A stretch of 64,000 bases of DNA from Psychrobacter sanguinis. GTDB lineage: Bacteria > Pseudomonadota > Gammaproteobacteria > Pseudomonadales > Moraxellaceae. The stretch spans positions 1 to 64,000 of the forward strand of contig NZ_CP085990.1 of assembly GCF_020736705.1 (NCBI RefSeq), written 5' to 3'. The position numbers were made by a program, and so were the translations under genes. This document shows positions 49,378 to 59,375 of the stretch, piece after piece. Numbering within the stretch: position 1 is the first letter of the stretch; each line of letters starts with the position of its first letter. The notes beneath the pieces were generated by a model, which saw only the letters and a program-made list of their open reading frames with translations, was not told where the DNA came from and searched no databases.

Positions 49378-52300
49378 TTAACCTTCTAAAGTGGTAGGTA
49401 AAGCCTGAGGCAGTGAATCATCTGGTTTGTCCTCCAACCAATCTATGTTCGACATCTTACGAACCACGACAAATTCATCACGGTTACATCCGACCGTTCC
49501 ATAGTAGTTAAAGCCATAAGATTGCTGCGCATAGCTCCCAATCATGTGTGTGGGCTTCAAGATGGTGCGGGTCACTGAGTTATGGATACCTCCTCGGGTT
49601 CCTGTCTGCTCAGAGCCTGGAATATTGACCAGCTTTTCTTGAGCGTGGTACATCATGGTCATACCATCTTTCACACGTTGACTGACGACCGCACGGGCGG
49701 TAATAGCACCGTTAACGTTAAAAACTTCAATCCAGTCGTTGTCTTCAATACCCGCCGACTTAGCGTCATTTTCAGATATCCAAACCACTGGACCACCACG
49801 GTTAAGCGTTAACATCAGTAAGTTTTCGGAATAAGTACTGTGGATACCCCACTTTTGGTGCGGTGTTAAAAAGTTCAGAACAATTTCTTTATTACCGTTG
49901 GGCTTAGCATCTTTCATTATGTCAGTGGTCTTAGTATCGACGGGTGGACGATACTGCTGCATTTGTTCACCAAAGGCTTGCATCCAAGGATGATCTTGAT
50001 AAAACTGCTGACGGCCAGTAATGGTACGCCAAGGGATTAGCTCATGAACGTTGGTATAGCCAGCGTTATAACTGACTGAATCTGATTCTAGACCTGACCA
50101 AGTGGGACTTGAGATAATCTTACGCGGCTGAGCCACAATGTCTCTAAAGCGAATCTTTTCATGTTCGCTTGACGCTGCTAAATGAGCATGTTCACGACCC
50201 GTAAATTCTTCCAATGCCTTCCAACCTTTGACAGCTACTTCGCCATTGGTTTCAGGGGCTAACATTAAGATGGTTTCTGAGGCATCAATCGCTGTGAAAA
50301 TCTGTGGACGACCTTCAGAGACACCAGGAGTAGTCACTCGGTGATTTAAATCACCCAAATCTTTTACCGCTTTGGTCATATCCCAGTTCAAGCCTTTAGA
50401 GCCATTGCCTAGCTTCTCTAGCGCAGGACCTAGTGAGGTAAACTTGGCATACGTATTGGGATAATCACGCTCAACAATTTTAATCATCGGGCAGTTTTTA
50501 CCGGGTACGGGTTTCTCGCCAGCCGTTTTCCAGTCGGTTCCGCCAAAGGGCTGTGCCAATTCGCCTGGGCTATCATGTTGCATGGGTAGTGTTACCACAT
50601 CGGTTTCCACCCCTAGATGGCCTTTAGAAATCTCTGAAAAGTACTTGGCAATATCTTTATAGATTTCCCAGTCTGTTTTAGACTCCCACGCAGGATCGGT
50701 AGCTGCGGTTAAGGGGTGAATAAACGGATGCATATCCGAAGTATTCATATCGTCTTTTTCATACCAAGTAGCCGTAGGCAATACGATATCTGAATATAGG
50801 CAGGTCGAAGACATACGGAAGTCTAGAGTAACGACTAAATCCAGTTTCCCTTTGGGACCATCCTCCACATAATCGACTTCTTTTGGACGCAGACCATCTG
50901 GTAAGTTCTCTTCACTCATTAGGCCGTTTTTGGTGCCTAAGAAGTACTCAAGCATGTATTCATGGCCTTTACCGGAGGAGCCCAATAAGTTTGAGCGCCA
51001 AATAAACATATTGCGTGGAAAGTTTTGAGGGTTATCAGGGGACTCACAAGCAAAACGTAAGCTCCCCTCATGAAGTGAATCTACTACATACTGTTCAATG
51101 TCTTTACCCTGAGCCCTTGCCGCTGCCGCAATAGTTAACGGGTTACGGTTTAGCTGTGGTGCGGAAGGTAACCAACCTGCACGTTCAGCCTGAATGTTGT
51201 AATCAAGCATGTGCTCAGGGAAGAATTTCTTGTTCACACGAGGTGATAAGATTTCGTGTGCTGATATCGTCTCATGGCGCCACTGTGAACTGTGGTTATA
51301 AAAGAAACTGGTGCCGTTCATATGACGCGGCGGACGGTGCCAATCAAGCGCAAATGCTAGAGGCAACCAACCGGTCTGTGGACGTAGTTTTTCCTGACCC
51401 ACATAGTGCGCCCAACCACCACCTGACTTACCAATACAACCACACAACATCAACATGTTAATCACGCCGCGGTAGTTCATATCTAAGTGATACCAGTGGT
51501 TCATGCCTGCCCCGATGATAATCATCGATTTGCCATGGGTTTTATGAGCATTTTCAGCAAACTCGCGGCCCACCTGAATTACTTTTTCACGAGACAATCC
51601 AGTGATTATTTCCTGCCAAGCTGGCGTGCCTGGAACACTAGCATCGTTGTAGTCATCTGTGACGTGGTCGCCGCCAAGGCCATTATCGACGCCTAAGTTG
51701 GCCACGGTTAAATCAAACACAGTCGCCACTTTGGCGATGCTACCATCGGCTAAAGTAATGGTTTTGCAAGGGACTCGTTTCACTGGTAATGCATCACCAG
51801 GTACCGCGGTAAAATAAGGGTGCTCAGTGTGACCGAAATAATCGAACGCCACCTCACATACTTCTTGCTCCGCTGAATCAGATTTTAACGACAAGGTTAA
51901 GTCGATATCTTCACCGGTAGAGCCACTTTTTTGCTCAAGATTCCATTTGCCCTTCTCGCCCCAACGATAGCCGATAGATCCTAGCGGAGAGACCAACTCA
52001 CCATTATTGTTTAAGCCAATGGTTTTCCACTCAGGATTATTCTCTTCACCCAAGCCATCGACTAGGTCAGAGGCGCGTAGATAACGGCCTGGACGACGGC
52101 GGCCCGGCTCATCTTCTTCCAACATGACCAATATAGGCATATCAGTGTAGCGCTTGGCGTAATCCAAGAAATAATCACTGGGCTGCTTTAAGTAAAACTC
52201 CTTGATAATCACGTGACAGAAAGCTTGAGCCACAGCGGCATCAGTACCCTGCTTTGGATTCAACCAGAGGTCTGTTAATTTAGAGATTTCTGCATAGTCA

Positions 52301-53148
52301 GGGGTAATTGAAACGGTTTTAGTGCCTTTGTAGCGTACTTCAGTAAAAAAGTGAGCATCTGGGGTACGGGTCTGCGGTACGTTCGACCCCCAAGCGATGA
52401 TATAGTCAGAGTTATACCAATCAGCTGATTCAGGGACGTCTGTCTGCTCACCCCAAGTCATGGGCGAAGCAGGAGGCAAGTCGCAATACCAGTCATAAAA
52501 TGACAAGCAAGCACCGCCTATTAGTGATAAGTAACGGCTACCGGCCGCATAGCTGACCATAGACATGGCAGGGATTGGAGAGAAACCGATAATACGATCT
52601 GGGCCGTAAGTCTTGGCGGTATAAACGTTACTGGCTGCAATGATTTCATTGACTTCAGCCCAGGTCGAACGAATAAAACCACCCAAACCACGCTTAGATT
52701 TGTATTCCACGGTTTTGGTCGGGTCTTCAACGATACTTGCCCAAGCATCGACAGGGTCAGGATGTTGCGCTTTGGCCGCACGCCATAACTTCAAAAGCGG
52801 CTTACGTACTTTAGGATATTTCACGCGGTTGGCAGAGTACATATACCAGCTATAGCTTGCCCCACGAGGACAGCCGCGAGGCTCGTGATTGGGAAGATCT
52901 GGACGGGTACGCGGATAATCCGTTTGCTGAGTTTCCCAAGTCACCAAGCCATTTTTGACATAAATTTTCCAAGAGCACGATCCAGTACAGTTCACACCAT
53001 GCGTAGAGCGCACTATCTTGTCATATTGCCAACGATTGCGATAACCGTCTTCCCACCCACGGGACTCGTCCCGTACTTCACCATGGCCGTCGGCGAACTC
53101 AGCTTTTTTGCGTTTAAAAAAACGGAACTGGTCGAGTAAATGGCTCAT
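49378..53148 (-). CDS. narG: Respiratory nitrate reductase alpha subunit
   Basis: This 1256-residue Mo-bisMGD catalytic subunit reduces nitrate to nitrite at the cytoplasmic face of the inner membrane. The FS0 cluster ligands are H50, C54, C58 (THGVNCTGSC) and C93 (GCPRG). The molybdenum-ligand Asp is in WYNSDYIIAWGSN. Length matches the family (about 1250). It has no twin-Arg signal, as expected of membrane-bound Nar. It is first in narGHJI, with a 328-bp upstream region that contains a NarL-like site and the narK terminator. Confidence 0.97.
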   Translation of the reverse strand: MSHLLDQFRFFKRKKAEFADGHGEVRDESRGWEDGYRNRWQYDKIVRSTHGVNCTGSCSWKIYVKNGLVTWETQQTDYPRTRPDLPNHEPRGCPRGASYSWYMYSANRVKYPKVRKPLLKLWRAAKAQHPDPVDAWASIVEDPTKTVEYKSKRGLGGFIRSTWAEVNEIIAASNVYTAKTYGPDRIIGFSPIPAMSMVSYAAGSRYLSLIGGACLSFYDWYCDLPPASPMTWGEQTDVPESADWYNSDYIIAWGSNVPQTRTPDAHFFTEVRYKGTKTVSITPDYAEISKLTDLWLNPKQGTDAAVAQAFCHVIIKEFYLKQPSDYFLDYAKRYTDMPILVMLEEDEPGRRRPGRYLRASDLVDGLGEENNPEWKTIGLNNNGELVSPLGSIGYRWGEKGKWNLEQKSGSTGEDIDLTLSLKSDSAEQEVCEVAFDYFGHTEHPYFTAVPGDALPVKRVPCKTITLADGSIAKVATVFDLTVANLGVDNGLGGDHVTDDYNDASVPGTPAWQEIITGLSREKVIQVGREFAENAHKTHGKSMIIIGAGMNHWYHLDMNYRGVINMLMLCGCIGKSGGGWAHYVGQEKLRPQTGWLPLAFALDWHRPPRHMNGTSFFYNHSSQWRHETISAHEILSPRVNKKFFPEHMLDYNIQAERAGWLPSAPQLNRNPLTIAAAARAQGKDIEQYVVDSLHEGSLRFACESPDNPQNFPRNMFIWRSNLLGSSGKGHEYMLEYFLGTKNGLMSEENLPDGLRPKEVDYVEDGPKGKLDLVVTLDFRMSSTCLYSDIVLPTATWYEKDDMNTSDMHPFIHPLTAATDPAWESKTDWEIYKDIAKYFSEISKGHLGVETDVVTLPMQHDSPGELAQPFGGTDWKTAGEKPVPGKNCPMIKIVERDYPNTYAKFTSLGPALEKLGNGSKGLNWDMTKAVKDLGDLNHRVTTPGVSEGRPQIFTAIDASETILMLAPETNGEVAVKGWKALEEFTGREHAHLAASSEHEKIRFRDIVAQPRKIISSPTWSGLESDSVSYNAGYTNVHELIPWRTITGRQQFYQDHPWMQAFGEQMQQYRPPVDTKTTDIMKDAKPNGNKEIVLNFLTPHQKWGIHSTYSENLLMLTLNRGGPVVWISENDAKSAGIEDNDWIEVFNVNGAITARAVVSQRVKDGMTMMYHAQEKLVNIPGSEQTGTRGGIHNSVTRTILKPTHMIGSYAQQSYGFNYYGTVGCNRDEFVVVRKMSNIDWLEDKPDDSLPQALPTTLEG

Positions 53149-53305
53149 ATTGCTATCCTCTAGGTTATAACTTCGATGTACAAAAAGCTCAAAACAGCAG
53201 CGTCTAGGCTTGTGCTGTCAGTACGTGAGCAATAGATATCATTAGATGATTGCTATTCTAGGATGTAACAAACCATTCGAATATAATCTTAGATAGGCAG
53301 TGCTC

Positions 53306-53321
53306 TACTACTTTGGGAGTA
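53306..53321. promoter_or_regulatory. NarL-like 7-2-7 site upstream of narG
   Basis: TACTACT-TT-GGGAGTA is two inverted heptamers close to the NarL consensus TACYYMT with a 2-base spacer. It is 158 bp before the narG ATG. Near-identical sites occur at 55009 and 61021. Confidence 0.55.
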
Positions 53322-53411
53322 GTCAGAAAAAGAGAAAATACACCGTGATTTGATTGCCTTACGATTTAGCACAGCCTACTTTTTTGTAACCAATTTAGTT
53401 TTTCTCATAAA

Positions 53412-53439
53412 AAAACACCGCTTTTTAGGGCGGTGTTTT
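53412..53439. terminator. Terminator of narK
   Basis: AAAACACCGC pairs perfectly with GCGGTGTTTT around TTTTTAGG. It follows the narK stop on the minus strand, so narK and narGHJI are probably separate transcripts. Confidence 0.85.
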
Positions 53440-53476
53440 GGTAACGATCAATTTTAGTTTTTAGCAGTCAGTAAAT

Positions 53477-54865
53477 CTAGCAAGGATACTCAGCATTCCC
53501 TCGGCTGTAGTACCACCAAGTTAGTACAATACAGACTAGGTAATAAACTATCAGCGCAATGAATGTTCCATAGACACCCAGCCCTGAGCCAAACATTTTT
53601 GGAATAAAGAAAGCACCATAAGCAGCAATCGCTGAGGTAAAGCCCACCACTGCCGCTGACTCTTTACGTATTTCAGCAAATAGAGGTTCTGTGCCTACCC
53701 TATCTGGATGTTGACGTTCTAAAACAGTCTTAAAGATTATTGGAATCATGCGGAAAGTTGAGCCATTACCAATACCTGTGGTAATAAATAACACCATAAA
53801 GGAGATTAAATAACCGATAAAACTACCTTCACGGGTTTCACTGGGTAAAAAGTATATGACAGCACCCACCGCCAATATCATGATGATATAGTTCCAGAAA
53901 GTAACCCTTGCACCGCCTAGCTTATCGGCAATCCAACCGCCCGCTGGACGGAATAAAGCACCGACTAAAGGACCTAAAAAGGCAAATTGTAGTGCATTAA
54001 CATCAGGAAATGCATTCTTAATCAACATAGGGAATGCAGCTGAGAAGCCGATAAAAGAGCCGAAAGTAGCCATATAAAGCACACACATAATCCAGTTATG
54101 TTTGCGTTTAAAAATAACTGACTGCTCTTTAAAAGATGCTTTAGCAGAAGCGATATCATTCATCAAAAACCAAGCGGCAATCGAGATTAAGGCAATAAAA
54201 GGTACCCAAATAAAGCCCGCGTTTTGCAAGTACAACGCTTTGCCGCTAGCCGTAATTTGCGGAGCGCCCCCCAAGGCACCAAAGATACCAGCACCAATCA
54301 CTAAAGGCACCACAAACTGCATGACAGAGACGCCCAAGTTGCCCAAACCTGCATTTAAACCCAATGCTGTGCCCTGTTTATTTGCGGGATAAAAGAATGA
54401 GATGTTTGACATCGAAGACGCAAAGTTACCACCGCCGAGACCACAAAGCAGTGCGATTATAATAAATACACTAAAGGGCGTACTGGGATCTTGAACTGCT
54501 AAACCCATCCATACTGCTGGGATTAATAAAGACGCTGTAGAGATGGCTGTCCAACGTCTGCCCCCAAATATAGGGACCATAAATGAGTAAAAAATACGTA
54601 GCGTAGCCCCAGACAATCCAGGAAGAGCCGCTAACCAAAATAACTGACCATCGTCAAAATCAAAGCCAATCTCAGGCAGGTTGACGATGACCGCACTCCA
54701 TACCATCCATACCGAAAATGCCAATAGCAAGGCAGGAATAGAGACCCATAAGTTACGACTGGCGACTTGTTTACCACCGTTTTCCCAAAAGTCTTCCATT
54801 TCTGGACGCCAATCGGTAATAACCTTGCCACCTTTTAATTCCTCTTTTTTAACACTCATACTCAC
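53477..54865 (-). CDS. narK: NarK-type nitrate/nitrite MFS transporter
   Basis: This 462-residue, 12-helix inner-membrane transporter has nitrate-signature stretches GLGGGNFASSMSNISFFYP and GIGNGSTFRMIPIIF and the Arg in LRIFYSF. It imports nitrate or exchanges it with nitrite. It resembles the NarK2/single-domain NNP type. Upstream lies the divergent narX with a NarL-like site at 55009-55024. Confidence 0.93.
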   Translation of the reverse strand: MSMSVKKEELKGGKVITDWRPEMEDFWENGGKQVASRNLWVSIPALLLAFSVWMVWSAVIVNLPEIGFDFDDGQLFWLAALPGLSGATLRIFYSFMVPIFGGRRWTAISTASLLIPAVWMGLAVQDPSTPFSVFIIIALLCGLGGGNFASSMSNISFFYPANKQGTALGLNAGLGNLGVSVMQFVVPLVIGAGIFGALGGAPQITASGKALYLQNAGFIWVPFIALISIAAWFLMNDIASAKASFKEQSVIFKRKHNWIMCVLYMATFGSFIGFSAAFPMLIKNAFPDVNALQFAFLGPLVGALFRPAGGWIADKLGGARVTFWNYIIMILAVGAVIYFLPSETREGSFIGYLISFMVLFITTGIGNGSTFRMIPIIFKTVLERQHPDRVGTEPLFAEIRKESAAVVGFTSAIAAYGAFFIPKMFGSGLGVYGTFIALIVYYLVCIVLTWWYYSRGNAEYPC

Positions 54866-55008
54866 CTCACTTAATAGTGATGTTAGTTAGTAACACTCAC
54901 CTATATTTATTGCATAAGTAAAGTTACTGCACCTATTTATAATTTAGTATGGCTATAAGGGTTTAATACGGTGGCTTATGTGGGTAACTTGCTGTAGAGC
55001 TAAGTGAC

Positions 55009-55024
55009 TACTACTTTAGAGGTA
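55009..55024. promoter_or_regulatory. NarL-like 7-2-7 site in the narK-narX divergent region
   Basis: TACTACT-TT-AGAGGTA; the right heptamer is a perfect TACYYMT (TACCTCT) on the minus strand. It is 144 bp upstream of narK. A second perfect TACCTCT lies on the plus strand near 55053. The 54866-55145 spacer holds no gene. Confidence 0.6.
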
Positions 55025-55653
55025 TGTCAAAGCTTTGGTAGTAAGTGCTAATTTACCTCTCCTTCTCGGCATTTCTCATAATTTACGTTAAGCTCATAAA
55101 TTAAAGATCACTTTTCTACCCTTTATATTGTTAAAATTGATAACTATGTGGCTATCTAATCTGATTCCCAACAAACTGACTGTTCGTGCTCAAGTTGCTA
55201 CTATCACTGTGATCTTATTATTTTTAGGGTCTTCATTGACTAGCGGCTTTTTGGCATGGGCGGCCCAAAATGATGCCAAAGCAATTAACATCGCTGGCTC
55301 GATTAGAATGGCTACCTACCGTTTTAATTTCTTATTGGCATCAGATTTTGATCCTTCAAATCTTGGTCTACAAGCGAATCCTAGTGATAAAGACCGTCTT
55401 GATTTTAAAGATAGTCTTGGTGCTAAAGCTGGTAGCGTTGCAGACCCTACTGGTCCAACTGCGGCAGACAAAGAGCAAAGGCTTAATACTCTGATTAACG
55501 ACATGAATCGTCGGCACCAATTACTGCACCAATATCAGAATCAACTTGCCAATCGAAATGAGCGTATAGACCGTCAAATTAAAAGAATCGAGCAACGGTG
55601 GCAAAATGAGCTATTGCCTTTGTTGCTTAACAATGATGCTCAAGGGTTTTATA

Positions 55654-56777
55654 ATACCAATTCTAAAAAATAACACTCAAGTCGCACCACTCCCGCTGAG
55701 TGATAGACCTAATTAAGTTAGTCTGATTACACAATGCATTCCAAGCGTCACATGCCGCATCGACAATCGCATCATAACTCTCAAAACAGCGATTAGATAA
55801 CCAATGCTGTTTAAGGTACTGCCATACCTGTTCAGCAGGGTTAAGCTCAGGTGAGTAGGGAGGCAATTTAAGCATGGTCACATTGTCTTGATCCAAACTT
55901 GGTTGGTGCCATAGCGCCCCATCCATAACCACCACGGCATGCCGACCTTCGGGAACAGCTTTACTGATTTCCTCCATATGCAATGCCATAGCTTGCTTAT
56001 TCACATAAGGTAGAACAAGTCCAACACTCTCACCTGTCGCCGGATTAAAGGCACCAAATAGATAAGTTGATTCAAACTGCTGCTGCCTGACTACTCGAGG
56101 TCTTTGTCCTTTATAGTGCCAAACCCTTGTGATAGAGCCTTGTTGGCCAATACGTGTTTCATCCTGAAACCATATATCAACTTGCTTGATATCAACACCA
56201 TCAGGTAGAACTTGCTTTATCTGCTCAAGGAAGTTTTTTTATATGCCTCCATGACTTTAGGATCTGCCTTAGGATGCCGACTACGCGCAGATACCCAGCT
56301 CATACCAATACGTTTCATGAGAGGATAGATCGCTTTAGGGGTATAGTTGGCGTTAAATTGCTCCTTGGCGATTTGTGCGATGTCTTTTGCCGTGAGCCTA
56401 CCACCACCTCTTTGCTGCTGAGCTTCTACTATCGCTTGTTTGAATGGTTCTATGTCTTTTTCTGCTAAAAGACTCTTTCTGCCTCTGCCAGCTGCGTCAT
56501 AGACACTAGTGATACCATGCAACCAGTATTTCCTTCTTATGGTATAGACGCTTCTAGGGTTATAGCCAAAGTTCTCTGCTACGGTCGCTATAGGATGACC
56601 TTGACTCAGTTGATGCAGCATGAGTAGTCTGATTCGTGCTCTGGCATTGCCTTCTGTTTTAGATAATTGCAGAAAATCGTGGTCTGTGAGTTTATGATTT
56701 CTAGGGGTTTTTTTCGGCATGTGATTCTATTATGTTGTTGAGTTGGTTATATTGTACCTTATTTTTTGGAATTGGTA
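55654..56777 (-). mobile_element. IS630-family element in narX
   Basis: The element is 1124 bp with ends ATACCAATTCTAAAAAATAA and TACCAATTCCAAAAAATAA. Target TA is duplicated at 55652-55653 and 56778-56779. It is unrelated in length and ends to the IS630 at 24314. Confidence 0.9.
55663..56720 (-). CDS. IS630-family transposase in two frames
   Basis: The first frame (56720-56217) has a winged HTH region (MPKKTPRNHKLTDHDFL, GYNPRSVYTIRRKYW, GGGRLTAKDIAQI). The second (about 56225-55663) has the DDE core: DIWFQDETRIGQQG, VMDGALWHQ and LPPYSPELNPAEQVWQYLK. They join at an A7 run near 56233 (TATAAAAAAACTTCC), a probable programmed -1 frameshift. The C-terminal ORF alone starts at 56004. Confidence 0.85.
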
Positions 56778-58393
56778 TAAGGCTTCTCTGCCTTATGTCC
56801 AGCAAGTAGATGCGGTGGTATCGCAGCTACAATATAGAAATGAAAGACGTCAAAGCCAACAGCAGCTATTTCAGCTATTTTTCCTAGGCTTGATGGTTTT
56901 GATTATGTTAGCGGTAATCGCCGAACTTCGTAAGAAAGCCTTAGCACCTATTCAGAACCTTGTTAAGGCTAAAGAAAGTTTTAAATCAGGTCAGCTCGAC
57001 ACCCGTGTGGCTATTAAAGGTTACAGTGAATTTGAAGAGCTAGGACTTTTTTTCAATGACATGGTTAGCACCATTGAGAAAAACCATCTCTATCTAGAAA
57101 ATGAAGTACAATCCAAGACTGCTCATTTGACTCAAGCCAATCAAGTACTGGCTTTGCTTTATGATTTTGCTAAATATCTCACTACCAGTCAGGTAAGTAT
57201 AGTTGAGCTCAATCGTTTAATTGCTGATTTCGGAAAAATTATTCCGGACTTAGAGTTTACGCTATGCCTTAAAAATGATTTGTTGGACAATCAAGATGCT
57301 ATTGCCATCCATAGTAGTGCATTAAGAGAGTTATGCTCCACGTCAACTTGTGACAACTGTTTAATTAAGACCAACGCTTATACTGAGTCTTTCGATATTC
57401 GTCATCAGAAATATCAATATGGTGAATTAAGAGTTCGACCTAAATCTCTAGGCATCAATCGACCGACAGCAGACACTCCGACAGCAGAAACTCCGATAAC
57501 AGACAATATAGCACCCTCAGATTTCCTGAAACACGGTGCAGCGCCAAACAGTCGTATTCCGTTAATAGAAGAACTAAACGCTTTTCCTGAGTTAGAACAA
57601 CTTCCTGAAGCAGAACAAATAGCCACTAAAGCTTTAATTTCAGATAATAAAGAAGCCATTGTTGCTTTGACTAATTTAATTAGTACCGCTATGTTTTTAT
57701 TGCATCAACGCCAGCATGAGCATCAGGTTATTTTGCTTGAAGAGCGGGCAACAATTGCTCGAGAGCTACATGACTCTTTGGCGCAATCTTTGTCCTATTT
57801 AAAAATCCAAGTCACGATATTAGAAAAAAGACTGAATCACACTCACTGCGATAGCCCCGACTTAGTATTGGTTACCGATTCGATCTTAAAGATTAAAGAA
57901 GGACTAACCTCTGCTTATCAGCATTTAAGAGACCTACTCGTTACCTTCCGTTTAAGCTTAAATGATGACAGTTTTGATGAGGCCCTACATAACTCTGCAG
58001 ATGAATTTGCCAAAAAAGGAGGGTTTAATATCAAAGTCAGTAACCAAGTGATGTCTTTGAATTTAAATGCCTCTGAACAGGTTAACGTCATTCAAATTGT
58101 GCGTGAAGCTCTATCTAATATTTGCCGTCATGCTGAAGCCAATAATGTTGAGATTAGTTATGTTTATATCGCTGATAGTGATGACACTTTACTTACCATT
58201 AGTGATGATGGTAAAGGCATCTCTGGGAATTTTGATCACACCCATCATCACGGATTAATGATTATGCAGGAGCGTGCTAAGAGCTTAGGAGGCACCCTAA
58301 AAATAACTCAAAACCACCCCAAAGGCACCACAATTGAGGCTCGGTTTGCTCCTGCTTTTTTTACCAACTAGCCATTAACTTAACTTAGCAATT

Positions 58394-58478
58394 AACCTGA
58401 ATTAGTAACCAACCTGAATTAGTAACCAACCTGAATTAGTAACCAACCTGAATTAGTAACCAACCTGAATTAGCAACT
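58394..58478 (+). repeat. Five tandem copies of a 17-bp unit between narX and narL
   Basis: The unit AACCTGAATTAGTAACC is repeated four times exactly, with a fifth diverged copy (AACCTGAATTAGCAACT). There are no spacers. It lies in the 179-bp narX-narL gap. A length of 17 bp is not a multiple of 3, so it is not likely to be coding. Confidence 0.9.
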
Positions 58479-58550
58479 GATTTGGCCTTAAAAGATTAAA
58501 AGCGACTTAAACCTTCAAGAAAATTTAACTTTAATTACCCGTGAGTTTAT

Positions 58551-59210
58551 ATGTCTAACGTAGTTTATACCTCTACCTCTCCTGCCAAAATACTATTGGT
58601 CGATGATCACCCTATGCTACGGCGTGGTATAGCAGACTTGCTAAGCCTAGAGCCTGATTTTAATGTGGTGGCTGATGTCAGTAGTGGTGAGGAAACATTG
58701 GTCTATTTAAAAGACAATGATGTGGACCTCATCATTCTTGATCAAAACATGCCGGGGCTAAGTGGACTTGATACGGTTAAACAAATTAGAGATCAAGGCA
58801 ATCAAGCAAAAATTCTCATGTTTACCGTGTCTGATAGTGGCGATGACATCCACAATGCGTTAAAGCTCGGCGTCAATGGCTACTTACTAAAAGACATGCA
58901 GCCTGAACAAGTAGCCTTAGATATCCGCAAAGCCTTACGTGGCGAGTTAGTAGTGAGTTCAAGATTGGCCGCAGTGCTAGCCCAAGCGTTACGCACCCCA
59001 AATCTCGATGACATTGTCAGTAACTTGACCAGTCGCGAGCTACAAGTGGTTAAAATGATTGCCAAAGGCCAAAGTAATAAAATGATCGGTAATGAACTAG
59101 GGATTTCTGAGTCCACTGTAAAGGTACATGTGAAGCATATTTTGAATAAGACCAACCTACGTACTCGTGTGGATGTTGCAGTTTGGGCAGTCAATAGCTT
59201 AGACTTATAG
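58551..59210 (+). CDS. narL: NarL nitrate/nitrite response regulator
   Basis: This 219-residue two-component regulator has a receiver domain (acidic pocket D18-D19 in LLVDDHPML, phospho-acceptor D64 in IILDQNMPG) and a C-terminal LuxR/NarL HTH (LTSRELQVVKMIAKG, ISESTVKVHVKHI). It is expected to control narK and narGHJI. Its partner narX is disrupted upstream, so phosphorylation would need another kinase or small-molecule donor. Confidence 0.94.
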   Translation: MSNVVYTSTSPAKILLVDDHPMLRRGIADLLSLEPDFNVVADVSSGEETLVYLKDNDVDLIILDQNMPGLSGLDTVKQIRDQGNQAKILMFTVSDSGDDIHNALKLGVNGYLLKDMQPEQVALDIRKALRGELVVSSRLAAVLAQALRTPNLDDIVSNLTSRELQVVKMIAKGQSNKMIGNELGISESTVKVHVKHILNKTNLRTRVDVAVWAVNSLDL

Positions 59211-59304
59211 CTTAGGCCTATAAGCCATGCTTATAACCTATCTTGATAGATTATATTGGTAGTTTATATTAATAAATAATTGCGCTATCAACCAAAACTA
59301 ACCA

Positions 59305-59340
59305 CAAAAAAAGACGCCTCTAAGCGAAGTGTCTTTTTTG
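59305..59340. terminator. Terminator between narL and the second narK
   Basis: AAAAAAGACGC pairs with GTGTCTTTTTT (one G-T pair) with flanking A and T runs; it fits both converging genes. Confidence 0.7.
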
Positions 59341-59375
59341 TGTGCATTTTAAGTCAGTAAAACAATTTGCTAGGT

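Larger units (their letters stand above)
55146..58371 (+). pseudogene. narX: NarX nitrate/nitrite sensor kinase interrupted by IS630
   Basis: The N-terminal part (55146-55653: first membrane helix TITVILLFLGSSL and sensor region with IAGSIRMATYRFN) and the remainder (56780-58371: helix LFFLGLMVLIMLAVI, HAMP, GAF-like region, HisKA_3 box ARELHDSLAQSLSYLK, N-box EALSNICRHA, G-box SDDGKGISG) are split by a 1124-bp IS. Joining them at the TA gives DAQGFYKASLPYV in frame, so the gene was intact before insertion. A small repeat (PTADTPTAETP) lies between GAF and kinase parts. The kinase half from 56743 has an ORF but no sensor domain. Original length is about 700 residues. Confidence 0.92.

Noticed and set aside
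53150..53300. Classical FNR box (TTGAT-N4-ATCAA) before narG
   Set aside because: I looked for it and found only partial dyads such as AGCAAT...ATTGCT; no match good enough to report.
58394..58478. CRISPR-like short repeats between narX and narL
   Set aside because: The 17-bp units are directly tandem with no spacers.
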